Source of the DNA: Silene conica
Lineage: Eukaryota > Streptophyta > Magnoliopsida > Caryophyllales > Caryophyllaceae
Length of the DNA: 64,000 bases
Direction: 5' to 3'
Assembly: GCA_029255685.2 (NCBI GenBank)
Contig: CM055311.2
Location: 16,328,952-16,392,951, forward strand
This document shows positions 11,212 to 22,007 of the stretch, piece by piece. The notes under the pieces were generated by a model that ran no database searches, was not told the DNA's origin, and saw only the letters and a program-made list of their open reading frames with translations. The translations under genes and the position numbers were made by a program. Numbering within the stretch: position 1 is the stretch's first letter; every line of letters begins with the position of its first letter.

Positions 11212-13570
11212 GCTATGGTAGCATCCAAATTGATCGAAGACTTGAAGAGCTAGCCTCTAATTTTCATATCGTCTTCTTTCATATTTTGCATTTTATTTTG
11301 GAACAATTTACTTTCTTGTAACACAAGGATTAAAATCCTAAAACAATGGTTGTAATTTTGGATATAAGTGACTTGGTTTTCAACCCGAGTCACTACTTTT
11401 GTTCTTAATCATGTTTTGATTTATCAAATAAATTGCATACCTTGTTTAAACATGAATAATGGTGATTTTATCACGCAATAAACCTTGATACGATCAATTT
11501 AATATAATCAAAGTGTTGATTAAAACGGAGAACTACACCCCATGAGATACTTTCAATCAAAATGAGACAATATTAGTTCATTATAAGATTTTCATTTTAA
11601 GTGAAAATGAGAATGTTTTCATCACAGCTATAAAACTTCAAACATTCATATGCATTGGTTAATCGAAATAGCTATCCTTATACGAATAAAAGTTATTGTT
11701 AGAAGGATAGAGTGGGAGAAAATATTTCGCTCGAAAACCAATGATATAAATAACGAATCTTAAAGAAGATTCCTATTTGGGAGTCTTAAGAAGAGCCCTA
11801 AATGATTTGAAGAAACTACAAGAGGACACTGAAGAAACTACGGGAGGACACTCGAAGAAAGGTTCTGTATGTTCATTGTTTCATAGAGAGGAGACATGAA
11901 ACCCCGTATGAATTCGGAAGGAATATCGGTTCCTTGAGATAATGATTTTTTAAAGATTATAAGATAATAGAGGAGAAATCATCTATCTATACCGGAAGAA
12001 AGACCGGTTCCTTAATAAATGATTTTCAAAATTTATAAGATAAAAGAGAAGAAATCATCTCAATTCTCTCAATGTAGTTACAAGGAAATTATCATGTCAT
12101 ATTCGTCTCGAGGAAACGAAGACATGATAATAGGGTGATGATTGATTGAATGGAAAATAGATCACTATAGGGATAGTGATAGTGATAATGATTCGAGTAA
12201 TAGTTTAACATGCGAGAAATGAAAGGTTCATTTATGATATCGAGAGATATTGTTTTCAGTGGGAGCAATATTCATTAAAGAATTGAAACCTACCATTTAG
12301 AGAGAATGGGTGATTCTTTAAGAGTAAAGAATAAGAGGTACTCAATTTAGATGAATAAAATAATTATATCATATGATGATGGAGTTTTAAATGGGAAGGT
12401 TTATTATATGAATAATAAAAGGTCGCCCACTAGAAGTTAGAATGGTTGGATACATTATTCATAACGATGAATGAAACCATTATCAAATAGCCAAGATGGA
12501 TGAAAATTATTAGAATGATGAAATCATTAACAGACTACAATATAGTTTTCAGTACATAAGTGACTGTAGAGAGTGATTTTAATCCCTCCAGTATATCGAT
12601 ACGTCACAAGTTATAAGATAACAGTTGGAGCTTTCCTCCGGAAAAGAAACTCAAAATCTAGAAAGAGTTCTAGATATGTACTCAAATAGAATCATATTAT
12701 ACGGGATAATATGAGAATGAAGGAGACCAAAATTTGTAAGTTTTGCAATCATGAATAAAGGTTATTCGCATGAATAAAGGTTATTCGCAAAACACTAATA
12801 CAAATAGATGATTGTGCATCAAATGCAATGTGATAGTATTGACTATTGTTGCATAACAACATCATTTGAGTTATAATTAACTCAAAGTAAAAGATACTTT
12901 GTCAGAATCCAAATGGGTTGTATGAGACAATATTGAACCCCATAAGTGAACTGGATTGACTTAGTATGGCCCCTAGCCGCTTACATGAGGTGACATCTCA
13001 AAGCGACTAGAGTGTGAAGCGATTGATGGCAAGTTCAAGTGCCATAGAGTCATATGTGATGACTAGTCGATCACATAGGCAGACTGTAAGAGACACTCTG
13101 TCGGGCAATGTGACCGCTTATAGAGTTCTGGAAATTTTATAGCCGGGTCGTGGCGAGAGCTGCTATAGTATTCTTGTGAGTCAATTCTTAGACTAAAGAC
13201 TACTCTCCCAAGATGGTACAGTTTAGGCATAACCTTGATCCATTCTCTACGACTTTTCGTAACTGGAGTCAAATGGGATTGTTTTGGGTTGTGACTAACT
13301 GTGACTAGTTGAAGGAAGTAGTGCGATAGAAATTGTCCACCCCTTGTCAGGGTTGTTCAAATCTCAGGGCCACTCGAGGAGAAGTTAACTGAAAATGCGT
13401 GGCCACGCTCGGAAGGTATCTATGGTAGATAACTCCGGTCAAACAGTTGTTCTCCAGATCGAGGAAACCACTCATGATATGATCGAATGCAAGTACGACC
13501 TCAGAGAGACATCTTGCATTGAGTGGGAGATTGTAATAGGACAAGAGAATTGGTGACGCACACTTGTCGA
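11212..13570 (+). other. 3' noncoding region of the outer element (resumed)
   Basis: It continues the outer element after the nested insertion and shows no coding potential. It retains the roughly 80-bp block near 11930-12010 that is missing from the inner copy, the 22-bp tandem repeat (about 11810-11855) and a private 20-bp tandem duplication (ATGAATAAAGGTTATTCGC twice, about 12752-12790). The last part, from about 12920, is the conserved copia tail. The sequence is closer to the third element than to the inner one. Confidence 0.75.
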
Positions 13571-13585
13571 GGACAAGTGGGAGAT
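13571..13585 (+). other. Polypurine tract of the outer element
   Basis: GGACAAGTGGGAGAT lies directly upstream of the 3' LTR. Confidence 0.85.
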
Positions 13586-14833
13586 TGTTGGGAATTGTGT
13601 CCTCAACAATAGTGCGATCACGTAACTAAATCTCATGACGAGAATGCGCAAGGGATGATACGAATTATTAGTCAACTGACCAACATTAATCGGTAATGAT
13701 TGGCTAGCTAGAGTTTGACATTACTGTCGTATGACGGTGGTGGTCAGTTGATCCCTTTAGGTCACACCTTTAGGATAATTCCCTTAATTGATAAAGTGAT
13801 CAAATGTATATTGATACGATTTGATCATATTCCTTAAACTCGTATATCGAGAAATTAGAGGTTAAATCTTATTGTAAGATTTATGTTTAAAATTGAAACG
13901 TGTCAATTGTTAAACATTAAACGATATTTTATAATATCATATTAGAATGAATCGGGTTATAATTAATACAAAGGTTGTAAATCGTATTGACGATAAAATT
14001 ATTCATTTTATATTTGTAATTTTGAATTACATGTCAATTGATAAATATGATTTATTTAATTATATATATATAATATTTATATGATAAATATTTATATTAA
14101 GATAATTTTATTACTATGTGACATATAAGATGTCACATTATACAATTGACAAAGTTGTAAAATGAAATCCATTTTATGGATTAAGGGTGCCGGTTTTGGT
14201 GAGGGTTGTTAATGGTATGATTAGTGTTTATTAGGGTATAAACACAATCATTAAAGGTGTCTTGAAAGACTACCTATAGCCACCCTAAGAAACCTTGAGA
14301 AGAGAACTTGTCCCCTTCTTTTCTCCTTCCCATACCCGGCCACCACTCCCCATACTCCTTAGTTAAGTGTTAATTAAAGACTAGGGTTTAAGTTAATATA
14401 TAAGATATACTAACACCCTCATTCTTCCTCTCTTCTTACCCTAGCCGAAAAATCACAAAGTAAGAGAGAATATTTCTAACCTCTAAATATATATTATAAG
14501 ATAATAATATCATACTATTTTGTAGTATTGAAATAATATTCTAATTAGAGAGATTAGAATAAGTTTAAGGAGAAACCGGTTTTGTGCTAGCTTGTTCAAG
14601 ATCTCGGTTGGTTAAGGGATAGTCTTGGTGCATCCAAAGGAGGTATTCTAATTTGGGTACTTGGAGGATCATCCTTGCCATTCTCTTGGACCGTGTGTAA
14701 GGGTTCAATATCTCCTTATTTCCGCATATTTTAGCATGCATAAGATTGTTTTAACTAGTATATTAAAATTTTAATTACAAGGTTAGTTTAGTATGACTAA
14801 AATTAGTTTATGAGTAACTAATAAAACCCAACA
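13586..14833 (+). repeat. 3' LTR of the outer element
   Basis: A 1248-bp LTR with TGTTGGG...CCCAACA ends, preceded by the PPT. It is related to the inner LTRs but of a different subfamily. Its middle (about 13990-14420, including a GTGCCGGTTTTGGTGAGGG block) resembles the third element's LTR at 57508-58779 more than the inner LTR. Confidence 0.9.
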
Positions 14834-15244
14834 GCCACGTGTCTAGTGGTTCTTCTTATATACTTATATATATATAGAATATAGATGCACTAGATCCGAC
14901 TTATTTTGAATCGGGTGACTTTTACCGTAACCGAAGTAGACAATGGTCCGTATTGGGTTGGCCTGTGTGTCGGCTCATCGTGTCTTCCTTCAAAATTGGT
15001 CCGGCCCGGGGATGAATATTGGGTTGGTTATGTTGTCCTGACCCATTTATCCGAACCCCTGTTGTGACTCACTATAGACACGCTTAGTGCTCGACCTCGT
15101 TTTAGTTAAGAAGCGATGAAAAAGGAATTTTAATTAAATGATTAACTAATGACATTAAAAAATATATTTCAATATCTTGTTAGAAAAGGATTAAACGATG
15201 TAACTACAACTTTATCTAATCAAAAAACGATGAAACAATTAGGA
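14834..15244 (+). other. No recognisable gene or element
   Basis: About 410 bp flanking the outer 3' LTR, with a short TATATA-rich stretch and no convincing ORF or repeat homology inside this window. It is probably the target DNA into which the outer element inserted. Confidence 0.5.
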
Positions 15245-15780
15245 AACCGGGGAAGTGGTAAATGACCCCCTTAAGTTTGCTATAATGTGAGATTAACCCC
15301 CGTAACTTTTATTGGAGTAAATTACCCCATTAACTATACTACAAAGTGAAATTAAACACCTTCTATTTTTCCGATCAAAATCTCACCGAATTTTTCAATT
15401 TCTCACTAATATCTCGTATCAATGTACATAATATGTATAAATTTTACTCCATATTATACTTCAATATTTTATACATGTAGATATATACTTATATCGTCTT
15501 ATTTTATTACATGTCAACAAATCATATATACACCTATCTTAAAAAAAAGTGATATATCAATTTATTCTTATTCATGTAACTATATCAATTTTCGTACAAA
15601 AATTCGATGAGATTTTGATCGGAAAAAATAGAAAGTGCTTAATTTCACTTTATAATAAAGTTAAGGGGGTAATCTACTCCAAAATAAAGTTAAGGGGGTT
15701 AATCTACTCCAAAATAAAGTTAAGGGGGTTAATCTCACATTATAGCAAACTTAAGGGGGTCATTTACCACTTCCCCGGTT
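15245..15780. mobile_element. Foldback / Mutator-like MITE with long terminal inverted repeats
   Basis: The ends AACCGGGGAAGTGG and CCACTTCCCCGGTT are perfect inverted repeats. The inverted homology runs on for about 165-185 bp per arm (15245-15410 against 15595-15780), through a GTTTGCTATAATGTGAGATT block to a GATCAAAATCTCA block. The centre is AT-rich with no transposase. Flanks ATTAGGAAA and TTAAGAAAC may be a decayed 9-bp target duplication, as expected for Mutator-like MITEs; this is weak. Confidence 0.7.
15651..15745 (+). repeat. Tandem repeat of about 30 bp in the right arm of the foldback element
   Basis: Three units of a 30-31-bp motif containing AATAAAGTTAAGGGGG and TAATCTACTCC. 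The left arm has fewer units, so the right arm expanded after the element formed. Confidence 0.75.
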
Positions 15781-15849
15781 AAGAAACTGTATTAATCTAA
15801 TGTACACAATAATAAATAAGAAAAAATACAAAATACAAAATACAAGTTA

Positions 15850-16420
15850 ATTTAATATAACACGCAATTATGGATTTGACTCGGTGCTTGTTTGATCGAA
15901 ATCATTTTCGCTTTCATGGTCGACCTCGTTTTATTATGGATACTCGACATCAATCTAATTCTTATAGGACACCAACATTTTAAGTGTACCAGATCTTAGA
16001 TGAGTTCGTTTCTCATCCAATACTCTTTTTGCTCCACTAAAGCAACTTCTGAATGCAACGAAAGACCCTTGAATGCTTAGAAGCCCATTGTTATTCACAA
16101 CATCACCGAAAGCGACCTTCTTTGATTTCGCCACCATTACAAAAGTTCAAGGTTGTTGATTTCTTCTTCGGCCATACCTCATAAATAATCATAGCTAATG
16201 TACATTTGATACTCGGCCAAGTTGGATGTTGGAGTAGATTGTTGTCAATTCAGTTTTACCCAACTCATCAAATTACAAAGAGCAAGCTCGTTCCTCGAAT
16301 ATCGCCATTACTACTACCTGCACTAGAAGTAGGACAGGAAGAAACACAAGTGAAATTACCAAAAACAGACTCGCACGGTAATGCGTCATCGATGGGCATA
16401 ACCCGTTTAGAATCAAGCTT
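15850..16420 (-). pseudogene. hAT-superfamily transposase, C-terminal fragment
   Basis: On the minus strand, 16137-15955 reads open and contains FRSCFSGAKRVLDEKRTHL followed by a KMLVSYKN segment. This resembles the hATC dimerisation domain of hAT transposases (S-x-F-S-x-x-x-R-V-L-x-x-x-R-x-x-L and a downstream L-x-x-x-x-x-W). A TAG follows KN exactly where the conserved tryptophan would be, and an acidic C-terminal tail is still readable beyond it with further stops. Upstream (16150-16420) the same strand holds broken homology with several stops. No terminal repeats of a hAT element are visible nearby. It is a dead fragment. Confidence 0.5.
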
Positions 16421-16439
16421 ATCTTATTACCGTCAATAA

Positions 16440-16606
16440 ATGGGTAGATAGTTTAATACCATATTTAGTCGTAGCTTTTATTTGGCCATTTAAATAGCAA
16501 TTATTAGTCGGGTGATTGTTGGCCTTTCATTTGCTTAACGCCTAACATGACTTGTTTTACTTTGCTATTTATAGCCATCTTTTCCAAGATATAAAATGAC
16601 AATTTT
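16440..16606 (+). other. No recognisable feature
   Basis: AT-rich linker between the hAT remnant and the first gypsy LTR-like sequence. Nothing is assigned. Confidence 0.4.
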
Positions 16607-17030
16607 TGTAGTACCCCTCCTTTGTAGATGCTGAGTTGTGACTCAACTCAGCCGAGTTAGTCGAACTCGGCCGAGAAAGTGTTATTCGGCTAAGTAAGTG
16701 TTACTCGGCCGAGTAAGTCTTACTCGACCGAGTGCGTCTTTCCGAGAGTTAGGCCGCGGTTAATTATATAAACTAATCCGAAAACGTTATTTACTTTTAA
16801 CCTAGATTAAGAAAATAGTAAACAATCTCCTTCTTCTTTCTCTTCCTCTCAAACCTTCCCTAAGGTCTTCGCAAGAGTCTAGAAGCGTCGATCATCTAGC
16901 CTAGCCCGTATTCCATCAAGTAATTGTATCCCATCGTATTTGTAACATTTAGCGTTTTGAAGCCTATATAAGTGCTACTTGTGTTGCTTCGTGCTTGTTA
17001 GATGTTTCGTTACCGTTACAGGGTGGTGAA
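16607..17030 (+). repeat. Truncated gypsy LTR-like segment
   Basis: It starts TGTAGTACCCCTCC, which resembles chromovirus LTR starts. It carries the palindrome array (16646-16733), a TATA-like ATTATATAAA near 16771 and a pyrimidine-rich stretch typical of a start region, then runs into the end of a gypsy internal region near 17030. The 3' boundary is uncertain. Confidence 0.4.
16646..16733. repeat. Palindrome array, five 12-mers at exactly 19-bp spacing
   Basis: Units ACTCAGCCGAGT, ACTCGGCCGAGA, ATTCGGCTAAGT, ACTCGGCCGAGT and ACTCGACCGAGT start at 16646, 16665, 16684, 16703 and 16722, each separated by a 7-nt spacer. The same word and the same 19-bp period recur at 38070-38214 in the chromovirus leader. 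Confidence 0.85.
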
Positions 17031-17064
17031 CTTCGGGACGAAGTTCATTTTAAGCGGGGAAGAC
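17031..17064 (+). other. Gypsy 3' internal end with polypurine tract
   Basis: GAACTTCGGGACGAAGTTC followed by TTAAGCGGGGAAGAC is the usual end of a Tekay/Del-type internal region. It lies directly before an LTR starting TGTAATACC, so an element lying mostly to the left contributed this end. Confidence 0.6.
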
Positions 17065-18791
17065 TGTAATACCTCGTAATTTTTTTTATTATAATAGTTA
17101 ATAATTATATTGACGGGCGATAGTATTTGAATGTTTATATTCGATAATTAAGTATCGAATACGTGTTGTTATATTTTTGGTTATATTGTAGTAAAGGGTT
17201 GAATATGCGAAATAGGAATATATTGTGTTTGAGTAAAATACGGGGTTGGGAGAATTGGGCCTCGTATTCGTGCCTTAGAGTAGCCCATCACAGCATTATG
17301 CTCAATCACACAAAAACATAAAAGCAACACCTCCTGCCGTCATGTATATACCAGCTCTCAAACTCTAGCCTAACCCTAGCCACACCTATCATACACACAT
17401 ATATTTCTTGCCGTCACATCAGAGAGTATAGGGGAGGTTCGCACGGTGGGATTAGGGCGGTCTAGGGTGGTTCGAATACACAACGAAACAGGTATGTTCA
17501 CCATCGATTGTTTGGTTTAACATGTGAGGTTATGCTTGTTCGTATGATAATTATCGTTCATGCTTATCTAAGTATTAAGTATGTTATTGGCAAATGTTAT
17601 AATTGTATATCATGCTTATTAATCTTTAAGTTATTATTATTGTCATTATTACTATTACTAATCATGTTATTAGCAATTGTTATGATTAATATTATTGTTA
17701 ATGAATTTGTGATTAGTATTAACTATGATTGTTATAAATTTATAATTTTTATGGTAATATATTATTTGCGTTACTTTGTTACTATTAATGTATATTGTTA
17801 TTGATTTAGTAATAGTTGGTTATTTGATCCTGCTATAAATAGTAAGTCTAAAAATAGCAAGGTTATATTTGGTCAATGATAATTGACATGTATATGAGCA
17901 TGTTTGTGAATGTGTAATAATAATGTATTATGAGTATATAATCATGGACATGACCGAATAATTTAGTAGGGTTTGGTTGTATGGTAGAAATTGATGTTAA
18001 GTAATATTTATAGGAACTGAATTCGAGGTGGAATACTTCTAGCAGCTGTTCGGTTGTCATTCTGCAATTTGAGGTAGGGGAATGAACTGTGATTTATATT
18101 ATGACATGTAATGAGACTGTTCGTTTATTATGAGATTGTTATATGATGTTTATTATTGTTGTCGAGACGTTATTATTTTATCTTGAATATTACTGTATGA
18201 TGTGGAGAGGAGAAGTGGGGCATGTGATATTGGGTCTTGTGATATTGGGACTTGTGATATGGCCATTAGAGGAGCAGGGACTTGTGAATGAGATGTGGGT
18301 CTTGTGATATTGGGGCATGTGATATGGCCATTGGAGGAGTATAGACTTGGGATTGAGAAGTGGTGTTTGATCGGGAAGTGGTGGTTGAGACGGTATGGAG
18401 ATGGAAGTATATTGTATTCTGTTATTATTCATGTTTGATTTATCCTCCTACTCAACCTCGTGGTTGACCCTATGTATTAGTGTGACACCTACGATGATCC
18501 GGAATGGAGAGTAGATTTTACAGGTCAGAGACAAATGGATTAGGAGCTTGGGCATGGAGAGAGACATGGCTTGGACCTATTTAGAATTAGATCACACTTA
18601 GATGTCATCAGTTGTAGTTTTATTCTGCTGCATAGTTTTGTAGTATCAAAGTTTAAATTTCATCAATTTCATATAAAGTACTTTGGTTGTTTTACTTTAT
18701 TATTCACTACCTCGGTCATTCCGAGATGGTAACAGTCCTATTTATTTGAGAACGTCTGGAAAAAGGCTCTTAAATAAATGGGGGTGTTAAA
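17065..18791 (+). repeat. Gypsy (chromovirus) LTR, 3' LTR of a left-hand element
   Basis: It begins TGTAATACCTCG after a PPT and ends near AATGGGGGTGTTAAA (relatives end TGTTACA). Blocks such as ATATTTATAGGAACTGA, GGAATACTTCTAG and CACCTACGATGATC are shared with the minus-strand LTR at 55739-57507, which identifies the family. A TATA-like TATATA lies at 17345-17350. The stretch 17560-17800 is simple AT-rich and any frame in it is not credible as a gene. Confidence 0.7.
18200..18350 (+). repeat. Imperfect tandem repeat within the gypsy LTR
   Basis: Repeated words TCTTGTGATATTGGG and GGGCATGTGATATGGCCATT recur in an irregular order for about 150 bp. It appears to be a local expansion inside the LTR. 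Confidence 0.65.
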
Positions 18792-19331
18792 GTATTCTTA
18801 TCATAGTTTCTGGTTGTTTTAGTGAGTAATCCCTGTGTGTATAATCCTTAGGAGGAGGATTCGTAGAGGAGCGTTGGTAGAACACTTGTGAAATCTTTCT
18901 TGTTGTGTTTCCTTTTGAGGTAGGGTTTCCCTAGTCAGATTTGTGAAATTTGAGTGTGACAGTATTGTGACGATTGTATTCTGTTATCACTGTATTGTTA
19001 TTTGAGATTATATTGGGAACATATGTGTGCGACCGTTGCGGGAAACGTCTCTCACTCCTACGATCGCTCTTTGTGGGACCCGCCATAGAGAGGATGTGCA
19101 CATTAAGGATCTAGGTACCCCTTGCCGCGAGCAAGTGGGGGATTGATGTGGGGCTTGAGGCCGGCACCTGGTTATTTTGACAGTGATATTATTAGATGGT
19201 GATTATCAGATTGTGGTTTGTGTTATTGTATTGTGACCGTCTTATTGCAACAGTTTCTGACGCTTGTGGTTGTTTTACTGTAATGATCCATGTAATGGTG
19301 AGCAGAGTCTGAGGTTCGTAGATGTTGATGC

Positions 19332-20332
19332 TGTTGGGGCTGGTGTCCTTGACAATTAAGTACAATGACTTATTAAATCTCTTTAAGGATCACAAGGGCA
19401 TACTTTTGTATTATTACCAGTTGATCCACGTTTATCAATAACAGTTGGCTTGCTAGATAAGTTTGACGTTATTGTCATACGGATGGCGGTGATCAACTGG
19501 TCCCTATACGTCACACCTATAGGACACGTTTGAGAGATGTGAAGGTATGAAAATACAATCACATTTATGCCGGATATGACTAAACAGTTAGTCAGAGGTA
19601 TTGACTATTAAATTAGTCAATAAGATGTTGAGATTATTATTTAATACGGATTAAATAATTTTAGCTAATACGGATTGCATGATTAATTCGTAAAATTAAA
19701 TATAAACGGTTATATTTAATTAAATATTGTATTCGCGTATTAATATAAACAGTTATATTAATTTGGGTAATTATACAATATCGTAATTTTATCAGACCAT
19801 TATTAATACATCGACTGCATTAATATCTGATAACATGCATACGATTTATAAACAAAACCCGCGAATAAAGTTTAGCCAAATGGGTCGAATCACAAATTAG
19901 AATAAGGTAAGAGTGGAAAGCCCACTCCTACCCTATTGGAAATTTCGGCCAAAAGAGCTACATAAGGAGGAGGACTCTCCTTATGTCAGGGACTCTTGTT
20001 TCACTGTTTAAACAAATCTCAAGGAAAAATTAGGGTTTTGAGAGCTTTCTTCTCCCAAAACCTCAGATCTCACATCTAAAACCTAAATAGCTCTCCCAAT
20101 ATTGCAAGGCAGTTGGAGAGGATTTCTAGCACACGCGGTCACGTCTCATTCTAAGTCTTGGGTGCAAGTTATAGGAGGGAATTTGTGTTAATTCCTGTTC
20201 TTAGGCCTTTCGCACAAGGACTAAAGGTTGTACTTCTTTTCTAATCCTTTTTAATCTTATGACTATAAACACAACTGTATTTTTCATTATAATCCTGCAA
20301 GTTTAGGGTGAATACATGCTTTATTCCCCACA
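19332..20332 (+). repeat. 5' LTR of the plus-strand copia
   Basis: 1001 bp, starting TGTTGGGGCTGG and ending TTCCCCACA. It matches 35506-36506 with a single difference noticed (near 19876 against 36050). Low divergence implies a recent insertion. Confidence 0.93.
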
Positions 20333-20334
20333 AG

Positions 20335-20346
20335 TGGTATCAGAGC
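20335..20346 (+). other. Primer binding site of the plus-strand copia
   Basis: TGGTATCAGAGC lies two bases after the LTR, matching the 3' end of initiator tRNA-Met. Confidence 0.9.
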
Positions 20347-20418
20347 CAGGCCATGAAAATTTTACCTTTGTGTTTTTTTCGAAAGTTTTAAAACCTGAAA
20401 AATCGTCTTCTGCCGCTA

Positions 20419-20555
20419 AGTCGGTCGATCGACCCCCCGTTGCGGTCGGTCGACCGCCTCCTGCGTGTTTTTCTGTTTCGACAGTTTATCTTTTGTGAGA
20501 AATCGTGTTCAGAAACTCGGTTTCGTGTTTTGTGGTCGGTCGACCATTCTGCTTC

Positions 20556-20587
<32 letters not shown>

Positions 20588-20645
20588 TTTTTTTTTCGTC
20601 AGGTGGTCGGTAGACCTGTTTAATAGGTCGGTAGACCACCCCTGT
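20419..20645. repeat. GGTCGACC-type palindromes near the PBS
   Basis: Words such as TCGGTCGATCGACC, GGTCGGTCGACCG and GGTCGGTAGACC recur, interrupted by a run of 28 A and 13 T (20556-20596). A run of 25 T follows at 20656-20680. The minus-strand relative has the same words in the same part of its leader (31565-31675 and 31909-32003). Confidence 0.75.
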
Positions 20646-21037
20646 AACAGACTCGTTTTTTTTTTTTTTTTTTTTTTTTTCCGAAAATAACATGTTTTAT
20701 TTTCACATGGCCTTTAGTAATATACTATATACGGAAATAGTATATTATTAATTTTGTGAAACGGTTCACCCTCGTTTGATACATATTATTTTAAAACGGT
20801 TTAAAATAATAGGATTATAAACTTATTAAAATTAAAGTGGTTAAAACGGTATAATCACATAATTTTAATCCTAAAAGGTGGTTTGGTAAAAATTTGTTAA
20901 TCATAATAACAGTATTATGTCATGTATGAATTTTAATTTAGTTGATGCATTTTATTTATCGTCTTGTTGAATGTCTAATGAATGTTTTCAATAACGTATT
21001 TAATTTTGCAAACGGTTGTAACTTAGTGTGGCCTTAG

Positions 21038-21099
21038 AAGATTGTGTCACCGTAATGATGGGACACAGTCTTGCTTGTAATCTTGAGATCTTGAATCTC
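21038..21099 (+). other. Conserved tandem RNA hairpins, covarying form (plus copia)
   Basis: Hairpin 1 (21038-21072) pairs AAGATTGTGTC with GACACAGTCTT (11 bp with one G-U) around the loop block CCGTAATGATGG. Hairpin 2 (21085-21099) pairs GAGAT with ATCTC around CTTGA. The stems differ from the gag-only families but keep complementarity. The preceding CTTAGTGTGGCCTTAG and intervening TTGTAAT are conserved. Confidence 0.75.
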
Positions 21100-21670
21100 C
21101 GTTTTGGGTTTTTGCCATGTAATTACTTTTTTATTTAAATTAGAATGTATCTAGGACTACTTTTGTAATTTAAATTAGTAATTTTGTGAAGACCAAAGAC
21201 AAGACGGAGACCGGATGCTCACTCCCGCTGCAAGGACCAAGATGGAACATCAAGTCAAGCTTCTAGGGTCCAACGGTGGATTCCAAGTTATTTTATGTTT
21301 TTTTTGGTAGGATAGGCCACACTAGGACTTTTTATTTACGTTTATTGCTTTCATTTTATGCTTTCATCGATAATAGCTTGCATCATATTCCGCCTAAAAC
21401 CAAACCACCTATATCATGCCTGAAAACTGACTCATGTAGAGGTTACGCATTAGTTTTCTGAGACAATACTGATGTCACATGTCAATTGCAAATCCATCAC
21501 TTTATTTAATTCATTCACGCATTTGCTAGATATTAGTTCACTTAATATGAATAAATAAAAGTTGATGGGGTCTTCCTCGTATAACCAAAAATTGAGACTA
21601 GTCTTTATAAATCAGCCTCCCATGAATCCCTTCTTCGTCGGTAGGCATAATATGACCCCTTCTACGTCGG

Positions 21671-21971
21671 GTAAGTGGGAACAGATGATTTATTTTATCT
21701 CAACATCATGGTCACTCGATACTATCTAGTGACTGAGATGGACTAATAGATAGGATATACAGAAATCTATCGACCAAGAGTTCCAACGATTGGAATTAGC
21801 CAAACTGTGGGCTTATCAATATACGGAAATAGAGTCTTGGGATCATTTATATAATTCTTGAGGGAGATCAATTATATAAATGCATGAGTCTACGAGTTTA
21901 AATTCAATTTAATATAGACTTAAATCACAATAATGAGTTGCTTATATGGTTTTGTTTTATCTTCTTTTCAG
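21671..21971 (+). other. Putative leader intron (plus copia)
   Basis: Donor GGTAAGT (GT at 21671) and a pyrimidine-rich acceptor TCTTCTTTTCAG ending at 21971, 36 nt before the gag ATG. It is homologous in position to the gag-only introns. Confidence 0.5.
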
Positions 21972-22007
21972 TCTAGAACACGTTCAATTAAACTGCTGTA
22001 TAACTAA

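Larger units (their letters stand above)
1..14833 (+). mobile_element. Outer gag-only copia-type LTR retrotransposon, 5' LTR outside the window, interrupted by a nested relative
   Basis: The parts in order are a 5' leader (1-1835), a gag pseudogene (1836-2771), the nested inner element at 2877-11206, resumed 3' noncoding sequence from 11212, a polypurine tract at 13571-13585 and a 3' LTR at 13586-14833. Position 1 aligns with 4774 of the inner element, so about 600 bp of leader, the PBS and the 5' LTR lie to the left. No protease, integrase, RT or RNase H sequence is recognisable, so the element is non-autonomous. Its 5' TSD cannot be checked here; the right flank begins GCCAC. Confidence 0.85.
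20347..22007 (+). other. 5' leader of the plus-strand copia
   Basis: A noncoding leader of about 1.7 kb. It carries GGTCGACC-type palindromes and homopolymers (20419-20680), the covarying hairpin pair (21038-21099), a conserved block near 21302-21330 (TAGGCCACACTAGG), the block CCCATGAATCCCTTCTTC at about 21619 and a putative intron (21671-21971). Confidence 0.8.

Noticed and set aside
17508-17804. 98-residue hydrophobic reading frame
   Set aside because: It lies in AT-rich simple sequence inside a gypsy LTR; its composition (I, L, V, Y from TAT/ATT/TTA codons) is what random AT-rich DNA gives.
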